Assembly: GCA_022497155.1 (NCBI GenBank)
Contig: MU385718.1
Location: 186,001-250,000, forward strand
Direction of reading: 5' to 3'
DNA length: 64,000 nt
Source: Whalleya microplaca
Taxonomy: Eukaryota > Ascomycota > Sordariomycetes > Xylariales > Xylariaceae
How positions within the stretch are numbered: the stretch's first letter is position 1; each line of letters opens with the position of its first letter. Shown here one piece after another: positions 56,793-64,000 of the stretch. The notes beneath the pieces were generated by a model that saw nothing but the letters and a program-made list of their open reading frames with translations, was not told the DNA's origin and ran no database searches. Both the position numbers and the translations under genes were made by a program.

Positions 56793-58256
56793 CTACGTGA
56801 GCCAGTCATTCCCTTCCGGTCTGTCGCAGGACTGATCCAAGTCCGCCACATAGTCTGAAACTCTGTCCATCATCCAGCCGGATCGGACCAAGTTATCTTC
56901 TGAGTTCGCAGGGTCTTCCTCTTTTGCTACCCCTGACTTAATACACCCCCCAGCTGCGTTCGAATACTCGAGGCATTGCTCGTCTGTAGCGTGGCCTAGA
57001 CGTAACTCATCGGAAATGGAGCATTTTCCAGGCGCATGGGAAAATTGGATGCACGTAGGCTTACTTTCGCACACAGCTCGACAATGGTCGAATGAGACAT
57101 GGGCTTCACGTTCTGTCAGAGTCAATGTACTCCTCTCTTCGCCTGAGAGCTTCGCCAGAGCCTCGCCGTTGTAGTCGGTTCCGCGGGACATATTGTCCCA
57201 CTTGCTGCGCTCAGATCGAAGGCGGGGGCCTATCAAGCTCTTGAAAACATCGCGAAAGCGCAGAGTAGCCTTACCACGGTTCCGCCGATGCCACTGTTGC
57301 TCAAAACGCCACACTCTGCTGAACTCTGCCTGGCTCATGTGGTGGAAGGTCAGCGGCGCATAGCACCAAGGTTGTCGCTCAAGTTTGGAAACATTCCAGT
57401 TGATCGTGGTCAAGCTATCCTCTTGGAGGTGAGGAAATGCCGAGGACATGTCAATACCCGCGTCCTTGACTGTCTTGCCCAGGATCATGTCGCCGGCCCA
57501 TTCCTTCTCGGTATACTGATCAAGTTCGTCCTGATGGCTTCTCCAATACTCCACGACTCTCCTCATCGCCGGGTTGGATAGCGTAAACCCCGACCCTCCG
57601 TATGCGAAAAGGACGTCACCGACGTACATGTGTTTGCCGATATAGTGTGACTTGCGAGCGTCGAACTCATTGAGGTACTCTAACACGTTATGCCACGCCA
57701 CATATGTATCCGGCTCGACGAACACGAACCACTTTGCGTTGGGTCGATGCTGCAGCGCTCTATCAACCATAGGGAGGAACTTCCACTTGTCGAGTTTCCA
57801 TCCCGATTTCTCCGCAGCGCCTCCTGGCCCGCTTCCGAACGTAGTCTTGGGTTTCAATCCTTTTCTTCCCCTGGTGCGAAGCTGATTGTATAGTTTAAAC
57901 TCTGGCACGGTGTTTCTCAGGGTGTCATTAACCTGATCAAGAACGTCGTGAATATGATGGCTCCCTATATCTTCCTCCATGTCCGAGAAAATGACATAGT
58001 CGGAGACGCATTTGAGGGTGGTCTCAAAGTGGATTGGCAGTTTTTCGAGTACTTCAGTCGCACCGGTTCGAAGGACCAGCAGGACATCTTTTGCCAAAGC
58101 TGCCTCTGGACAGACAGGCCCGGCGTTCTTGCTTCGAGGAGCAGGGACTCTTTGCAGAACGGGAGCACGATAGAGGGATAACAGAACATATAAAGAAAAT
58201 ATTGATATGATGAGCACTGGACGCAACTTTCGCGACCACGTGGCTTTCTGTAACAT
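56793..58256 (-). CDS. Fringe-like glycosyltransferase (GT31-type) with Cys-rich C-terminus
   Basis: A single exon of 487 aa. It has type II membrane topology: a short basic N-terminus, a hydrophobic anchor at about residues 13-30, then a lumenal catalytic part. That part reads KDVLLVLRTGATEVLEKLP, CVSDYVIFSD and KWFVFVEPDTYV, where E181-P-D183 stands in the place of the DxD metal site. GGSGFTLSNPAMRR follows, and WAGDMILGKTVKDAG is the family's acceptor-side motif. These match the fungal fringe-like (GT31/DUF604-type) group. A Cys-rich stretch near residue 400 (HCRAVCESKPTCIQFSHAPGKCSIS) resembles a PAN/Apple-type module. It probably acts in the Golgi on protein or glycan acceptors; sugar and acceptor are not evident. 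The start ATG at 58256 gives a complete anchor. Confidence 0.83.
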   Translation of the reverse strand: MLQKATWSRKLRPVLIISIFSLYVLLSLYRAPVLQRVPAPRSKNAGPVCPEAALAKDVLLVLRTGATEVLEKLPIHFETTLKCVSDYVIFSDMEEDIGSHHIHDVLDQVNDTLRNTVPEFKLYNQLRTRGRKGLKPKTTFGSGPGGAAEKSGWKLDKWKFLPMVDRALQHRPNAKWFVFVEPDTYVAWHNVLEYLNEFDARKSHYIGKHMYVGDVLFAYGGSGFTLSNPAMRRVVEYWRSHQDELDQYTEKEWAGDMILGKTVKDAGIDMSSAFPHLQEDSLTTINWNVSKLERQPWCYAPLTFHHMSQAEFSRVWRFEQQWHRRNRGKATLRFRDVFKSLIGPRLRSERSKWDNMSRGTDYNGEALAKLSGEERSTLTLTEREAHVSFDHCRAVCESKPTCIQFSHAPGKCSISDELRLGHATDEQCLEYSNAAGGCIKSGVAKEEDPANSEDNLVRSGWMMDRVSDYVADLDQSCDRPEGNDWLT

Positions 58257-60151
58257 TATAGAGGGTTCGAAGACCGGCTTCCAGGACTTTCAGCGTGCGT
58301 CAATGTAGCTACTTATCGACTGGCAGGATAGGATGGGTGACAGCGATGGCCAGACTAACAGAAACATCTTGTACGACGTATTTATACACTTATACTCAAA
58401 TGCAGCGTTGGAGCGACGTCTCGAACTATAGCTATAACTAATGATAGCCGCTCAAAGTGCTTGGTTAGCAGGGGGTTGATGCGCACGCTGTCCAGACGAG
58501 CGTATCGCAACACTGCCATTCCCCGTTAATTGGGTGATTCTGCAAAACTTTAATCACCAACATCGTTCAGCCTTACTAAATGCAGGGCTATGAGATTTAT
58601 TATTATCACATTATAACTATGGCCCACGTGTGTATGCGCGATCGCTTTTCAGGTGCGCGGCAAACACGTCGACAAGGATACAGAACATTAAGCGCCAGCC
58701 CTCCACAATAGGCCGAGAAGAGCCAACTAGACGCGGGATCATCGAAACCAAAGCGCGAACCTACACATCAGCCTATCTTCATTCAGTGCCAAGAGCCGTC
58801 GCGTTTCACCGGCAATCCTCAATGGAATAATGTGGTCGGTCCGAGTGCACACAAGTGATGGATCGGGAGAAGCTAGGCAGGCAGCGGTGCTTCTACCGAT
58901 TGTCTTGTCATTATTCAATCAGCATCATCTAAGTTGAACCTACATGTGAGCCGCTAGTCGCATAACCATACTTCAAATTTGAATGTAAACAGTGACAGTA
59001 GCAATGGAATATTGCCATTTAATATCTCGTATTTCTGTTGAACACCTTAGCCATACAATTTATACCAAAACTATATTGAATCTCCAATTATTCTATAACT
59101 TAATACCTTTTTTTACTAATTAAAGTGCAACACTCTTTGGGTGGGGTGTGGTGTGGTGTGGTGTAATAGCCAATGCTGTTACTGTTATAAAAGAGACAGA
59201 CGAACACGTTGTATAGTGCTGTAGGCCGTGCGTAAGAGTGAAGCGGCTGAAAGGCCGATATCTCTCTGGCATGAAGCTATCTGTAATGTGCAAATGTGAT
59301 GATGAGTTCAAGTAGAGGAGCGGTGTCAAGGAGACGGGGACCTCAAACCCCTTAGGATTTAAGTAGGACATGACCTGCAAGGTCAGATGAACGGACATAT
59401 TACATCGTCCAAAAGTCGCCCAGCTACCTAGGTATTTCCTACCGGTGAAGAACGACAATTAGTTATTATGGTTGAGAAGCCCCCTATCCTTAGGGAAGAT
59501 TTTATCATATATGGTATAATATGGTAAATCGTACTAGCCGCCTCACTTTAGCATCGCTTTATTTGGATGCAATTACTTAGGTGTTAGTGAGGCACAGCTC
59601 GAGAGGAACGTCAGAAATATATTAGTGAAATCAAAATATCCGCCCCAAACAGTCAAAGAATTAGAAATAATATTCAAAATTCAATAATCTCAGGGAAAGT
59701 AGGCTCAAAAGTAGCCCCTCATGATTGATGGTTGTTACTTCATAGCCCCCATCTGCTTGGCTGCAGTCGCCGAGCAAGTTGCCTTGCATTTGTCTCAGAT
59801 GGTATCATTACATGGTCGTGTAGTATTAATACCAGTTCTAAAACACGGAGCATATTGCAACGTCTTATGGTCAGGGCACCTTTTTACTGCCCGTTTCCCA
59901 CTCTTGCTATCCTTGCCATTTTTCGAATCAACACTTCATACCATCCAGTGCATTTTACTTAGAGTCGCAAAACACTTTTCTTCTAGACATCTGTCAATGA
60001 TTCCATTGGATGAAATTGTATCATTTGATTCCCTAGAGAGACGTTGCGAGGGTTCTGCTAGCCGTTCCTCTGTCTTAGTGTCGAATTTACGGCGATCTTC
60101 GGACACTCTCGGACAACAAGAGCAGTTCCAGGTGCGAGAATCCAAACTTTG
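58257..60151. other. Divergent intergenic, about 1.9 kb
   Basis: This contains promoters for the glycosyltransferase (minus) and the DUF3176 gene (plus), and a GTGTG pentanucleotide run at about 59141-59164. A plus-strand frame at 59721-60152 ends as the DUF3176 frame starts and shows no conserved motif. Confidence 0.5.
59141..59164. repeat. (GTGTG)n pentanucleotide repeat
   Basis: Four to five tandem copies of GGTGT/GTGTG. Confidence 0.85.
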
Positions 60152-61918
60152 ATGCCAGAGTCTGGGGATTTTGATGACTTGGAAATGCCTGGCCTAGAAG
60201 ACCGCCGATCCTGGTGTGAGCGTTTGGGCACCTGGAAATATGAGGTCTTGGCAGCATTTATATCCTTCGCTAGCTTCGTTGGTTTAGTGATAATCTCTAC
60301 AGCTTTCTCTGATCGCCTTTTGTCGGAATGGCCACTCCAAGTGATCACCATCAATGGTGTAGTAGCCGCATTGACTACACTCATGAAGGGAGCACTTATG
60401 GTCCCGATCGCCGAGTCAATCGGGCAGACAAAGTGGACTTGGTTCTCACTTGCAAGAGGGGAGAGTACCGGGAGACCCTTTGGCGACATGGAATTGATTG
60501 ACAGTGCCTCTCGCGGCCTTTGGGGCAGTCTTTTGTGGCTGGTCAAATATCCACTAAGCTTCCGTCTAGTGACCTTTGGGGCAATGGTCACACTGCTATC
60601 AGCTGGCCTAGACGTATTTTCCCAACAGCTAGTCAGTATTGAGAATCGTCTTGCAATCGATCCTGCGCAGAAAGCTCATATACCATGGGCTGCCCATAAT
60701 AATATCCAGATAGATGATCGAACATGGCTAGCAGCGTTCAACCAAGGAATTTACAACCCAGACATCGACGATATTTTTGGCAGTTGCCCTAGTGGCAACT
60801 GTACTTGGGATACCGTGCCTTCAGTGGGTATCTGCGGAGATTGCAAAGATATCACCTATTTGTTACCAAAGGAATGGATATCGTGCTCCGGGTTTTTCTG
60901 TAATTACTCCATACCGCGAGCATCCTGGTGGGACATAACCCTAGAAAACGGACCACGGCCAAATTCCACGTGGACATACAAGGCTTTATATGAGGTGTTC
61001 ACATCTCCTTCAACAGGCCTCTACACCATCCCGGTATCAACGGCTTATAGTAGCTACGATTTCTTCGATCCCTTCGTCTCTAATGGCCTTTGGAGTAATC
61101 TTAGCATCGGTACTTTCAATGTCATTGATGTGCCATATACGCAGATCTCTCATCAACCTCGGTTTCAGAATGATTCTATATGGAGCTTTGGCGATCCTTC
61201 GGCGACCAAGTGTGCCTTTTGGAGTTGTATGCAGGCCTTCGAGGTAAATATGACAGCAGGAATTCCTAAACAGTCTATGCGAATTGGAGAATCGCTTCGG
61301 TATACAACTCACTGGAAGGACGAGCGTGGATTGGAAAGATTCACTACCTTTGAGGATATAGACGGGTTCAACATGCAAGGGCGCAATTTCTCTGTGGCTG
61401 TTAGTAATGGGATAGATATCTCGGTTGAAGTCAGACAACTGTTCTTTGGACCGGGTAATGGTACTACAGGGTTCGGGCTATCTAATGATCCGCAGTTCCT
61501 GAAGGCGTGGAACTACACAACAGACGACCGTGTTGCATGGACGAATAGGCTCGCCAAAAGCCTGACTAACGCAATACGGTTGAAAAACCAGCCTAACCCC
61601 GAAGGAGATCTCTATGCTGGAGTGGTGTGGATGGAACAGGCATATATTCGAGTAGCATGGCTTTGGGTAATATATCCATTTTCGATCCTTGTTGCCAGTC
61701 TGGTCCTGTTCACCTTGACTATATGGAAGAACTTAAGGACCAACCAGAATGTTTGGGGAAACTCCACAATAGCGTCATTGATGTCCGATGTTGATATTGT
61801 TATGAAGGAGAAGGCTAAGGGTTCATATGCATCGAAACACGCGTTGATGGAAAGCGTGAGGAACATGGAGGTCAAATTAGTAGGCGGCGAATCTGGTTGG
61901 ACATTTGAGAATGTGTGA
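60152..61918 (+). CDS. DUF3176-family membrane protein
   Basis: A single exon of 588 aa from ATG at 60152; the frame runs only three bases further to a TTG. Hydrophobic segments lie at about residues 31-52, 63-85, 136-157 and 500-525. Between the third and fourth is a roughly 340-residue extracytoplasmic region with many N-x-S/T sites. It also has the Cys-rich signature of the family, CPSGNCTWDTVPSVGICGDC (residues 212-231), with further cysteines in ISCSGFFCNYS. The WPLQVITINGVVAALTTLMKGALMVPIAE segment is the DUF3176 domain itself. The C-terminal cytoplasmic tail is about 60 residues. The family is confined to fungi, mostly expanded in Pezizomycotina, and has no established function; a receptor or transporter role would be guesswork. 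Confidence 0.85.
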   Translation: MPESGDFDDLEMPGLEDRRSWCERLGTWKYEVLAAFISFASFVGLVIISTAFSDRLLSEWPLQVITINGVVAALTTLMKGALMVPIAESIGQTKWTWFSLARGESTGRPFGDMELIDSASRGLWGSLLWLVKYPLSFRLVTFGAMVTLLSAGLDVFSQQLVSIENRLAIDPAQKAHIPWAAHNNIQIDDRTWLAAFNQGIYNPDIDDIFGSCPSGNCTWDTVPSVGICGDCKDITYLLPKEWISCSGFFCNYSIPRASWWDITLENGPRPNSTWTYKALYEVFTSPSTGLYTIPVSTAYSSYDFFDPFVSNGLWSNLSIGTFNVIDVPYTQISHQPRFQNDSIWSFGDPSATKCAFWSCMQAFEVNMTAGIPKQSMRIGESLRYTTHWKDERGLERFTTFEDIDGFNMQGRNFSVAVSNGIDISVEVRQLFFGPGNGTTGFGLSNDPQFLKAWNYTTDDRVAWTNRLAKSLTNAIRLKNQPNPEGDLYAGVVWMEQAYIRVAWLWVIYPFSILVASLVLFTLTIWKNLRTNQNVWGNSTIASLMSDVDIVMKEKAKGSYASKHALMESVRNMEVKLVGGESGWTFENV

Positions 61919-63610
61919 CAATAGCTGTATCACATTCATTCCGAGAGAAGGCCTGAGATATTTTCAATTTGCATGACATAGATCGACGAGTAAGCGACAT
62001 TGATATCGCATATTGTTGATTAGCGACTGGTTCGTGCCCAATACCTAGGGATATACAAGTAAAGAATCGCCTTTACCCAACTTAAACGATGATATTTCTC
62101 TGATAATAGCTCCTGGGATCCTTACAACCTGCGTCTATCTCGACATACATAGAGTTCAATTCCAACTAGTAGCCTGTATTATCAATCTTATGAGTGCTTT
62201 CTGTTATCTCTTTGAGTGTGGTGCCTATCTGTATAACTTCGACTATTAATGGTAAACACAACCTCTTCTTCTTATAATATTTAGCGAACAATCCCAGATC
62301 AACAATTCTATTTCAAGGATCAGAAACCTACTGTGTCAACAAGATACCAGTCTAACGCATTAACTAGAGACATTAAGGTCTTCACTCAGGAGTGTAGTCT
62401 TGACTGTGTAGAGAAGGAGGGGAGATTAGCCCGGGGCGGGCGACAACGTTAACTGACGTTGTATTAAGCTTGAGGCTGGGGGGAACCTAGACCGATGTGG
62501 CCCATAACCCCGGTACATAAGCAAAGGCTTATATGTGTGTGGCCCTACTGGTTCGTCTAAATACGAGCCTTTGAGAGGTAGCGATTGGTGCCACCCCAAC
62601 TACTTTGGCGAAAGAGTAAATGCTAACAGCATAGAAAGCTTACATTAAAACAAGATAATCTGGGGCTCAGCGCAGTGATCTTGGTATATCTTGAAAGGGG
62701 CCTTTGGCAGCTTGAAGATTTTGTTAATGGAATGGTAATCGTATGATATCGAATCTAGATTTCGCATTAGGGTGTCAAAGATCTAGCTACGTTCCACGAA
62801 GATAAGCATATGAAATGCCAAGGAATTTTCTATTTGAGAGTGTATATAGCACTATCGCGATAATAGCTGGATAGCTCTAGGCCTATGGGATGACCACACC
62901 TTGGGTAGGGCCAATTACTGCCGGCTAAATGCCTTACATAACTACAGTACGAAATGATCCCTTCTCCTATCACATTAGAGAACTGATGCACAACGTCATA
63001 TCTCGATGTGACATCAGTCAGATTACTTGAGGAGAATTGGCTAGTGGCCGCCTTCATCAAGAGCTTCACTTGCATCACAATAGATTGTGCCACGACTCCA
63101 CGAATGTGGTGTCACTCAAGCTCACTGGGCATGTAAAGTTGGACTATGGGTTCATTTGGAGTTTCTAATGGTTTTATCGAGGGGTTTGTAAAGCCCTCTT
63201 ATCGCCCATTGAGCTCTGTAGCTCGTTGCTGCAGCTCGCTTCCGTCATGAGGTACTAGACTGCACCTGAGCTTGCTCGCCTGAATTCAAATGATACTCAA
63301 TGACTATAAACTATGCACGCAACTTAATGGGGTCTCGCTTCTATTTCCAAAATCTGGACTGGGATGGGTCATAATCGCCGCCGAAGGTTGTGATTTCATC
63401 GGCTTGACACCAGACTTCATGAACGCGACACCTTGCTTTCTGCTTTGGAAACCCCTGCTACAAAGACAGAGATGTTCTAGAATACCCGAGTATATATAGC
63501 TTCAGAGACATGAGTTTGTTGTCTATATTTGGCTGCTTCTCCTCCTTGCTACGGGAAACCCCAGCCGTAGCGACTTAACCAAACTGAAGTTGCCCACAAG
63601 ACTTGCCAAG
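61919..63610. other. Intergenic upstream of deuterolysin
   Basis: This holds the 3' flank of the DUF3176 gene and the promoter of the protease gene. Frames are short; the one at 62830-63093 (minus) has no recognisable motif. AT-rich throughout except around 63180-63260. Confidence 0.5.
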
Positions 63611-64000
63611 ATGAAAATCATCACTTTTATTTCTACGGTCGCCTCTTTGGCCAGCGCTTTTTCGGTCGACTTGACCAAGCGCGGCTCCCCTTTGGATGTC
63701 AAGTTCGAGATGGTTGGAAACACTGCTGTCAAGGCTAGTATCAAAAACACGTATGTAGAAACAAATGGTACTCATATCAACCCCTGAAGAGTATCAAAGA
63801 CACCAGTCATTCCCTGGGACTAAATAAGGAACTTTCTAGTTACATACATGGAGAGTCGCTAATATCAAGGTTTACAGGGGTGCTACTGACTTAAAGGTCT
63901 TCAAGACTGGTACTTTCTTGGACAACTCGCCTACAGAGAAGGTAGAGATATTCCAGAGTGGTATGTGACATATAGTTGCGTTGCTTCTCAGGGGCTAACT
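63611..64000 (+). CDS. Deuterolysin-type (M35) metalloprotease, 5' part, cut by window end
   Basis: The two visible exons are 63611..63750 and 63878..63960. A third must lie beyond the window, because a donor GTATGT starts at 63961. Exon 1 begins with a signal peptide (MKIITFISTVASLASAFS). Propeptide-like sequence with a KR site follows (LTKRGSPLDVKFEMVGNTAVKASIKN). Exon 2 continues TGATDLKVFKTGTFLDNSPTEKVEIFQSG. This pattern is the N-terminal propeptide region of secreted fungal deuterolysins (neutral protease II), zinc endopeptidases with an HExxH plus Asp (aspzincin) site. The catalytic domain is not in the window, so activity cannot be judged. The frame starts with an ATG at 63611; upstream in-frame codons contain no ATG. 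Confidence 0.83.

Noticed and set aside
59721..60152. Open frame joining onto the DUF3176 gene as an upstream exon
   Set aside because: The DUF3176 frame already begins with a suitable ATG and cytoplasmic tail; the upstream frame has no conserved sequence.
1..64000. Secondary-metabolite or defence gene cluster
   Set aside because: None of the core enzymes (PKS, NRPS, terpene synthase) or NLR-type proteins is present; the genes are functionally unrelated.

Overview
The window is nuclear DNA of a filamentous ascomycete (Pezizomycotina, most likely Sordariomycetes). The evidence is short introns (about 47-130 nt) with GT..AG borders and CTRAY branch points, together with fungus-specific families: 2EXR-domain proteins, a WOPR (Gti1/Pac2) regulator, DUF3176, a deuterolysin (M35) protease and a short lysine/alanine-tailed histone H1. 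I found no CRISPR array, rRNA, tRNA, secondary-metabolite cluster or intact transposon.

Layout. 0-8.5 kb, minus strand: an LrgA/LrgB-type membrane protein, a 2EXR protein, a fragment of a dispersed repeat, and the CPSF subunit Cft2. 8.5-12.6 kb: a divergent promoter, then the COPII coat gene SEC24. 12.6-16.7 kb: no gene. 16.7-21 kb: a divergent pair, a microbial-type PARG-like protein (minus) and mitochondrial asparaginyl-tRNA synthetase (plus). 21-35.9 kb: a roughly 15 kb stretch with no convincing gene, ending in a C-rich/G4 tract, a T-rich promoter block and what looks like a 2 kb uORF-bearing leader in front of a WOPR transcription factor (35.9-37.3 kb). 37.3-42 kb: simple repeats, a possible reverse-transcriptase relic and the second copy of the dispersed repeat. 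42-45.3 kb, minus strand: a second 2EXR protein and a PAQR/haemolysin-III receptor-like protein. 49.3-50.4 kb: six-exon histone H1. 52.8-54.8 kb: a long disordered proline-rich protein. 56.8-58.3 kb, minus strand: a fringe-like glycosyltransferase. 60.2-61.9 kb: a DUF3176 membrane protein. 63.6 kb to the end: the first two exons of a deuterolysin.

The genes do not form one pathway. Housekeeping genes (CFT2, SEC24, mitochondrial AsnRS, H1) alternate with lineage-specific membrane, regulatory and secreted proteins. Exon structures were built by eye from reading frame, splice signals and family conservation; exon coordinates are given in each entry. The observations most worth following are the divergent PARG-like active site, the gene-poor territory and leader of the WOPR gene, the very small internal exons of histone H1, and the mutated dispersed repeat pair.
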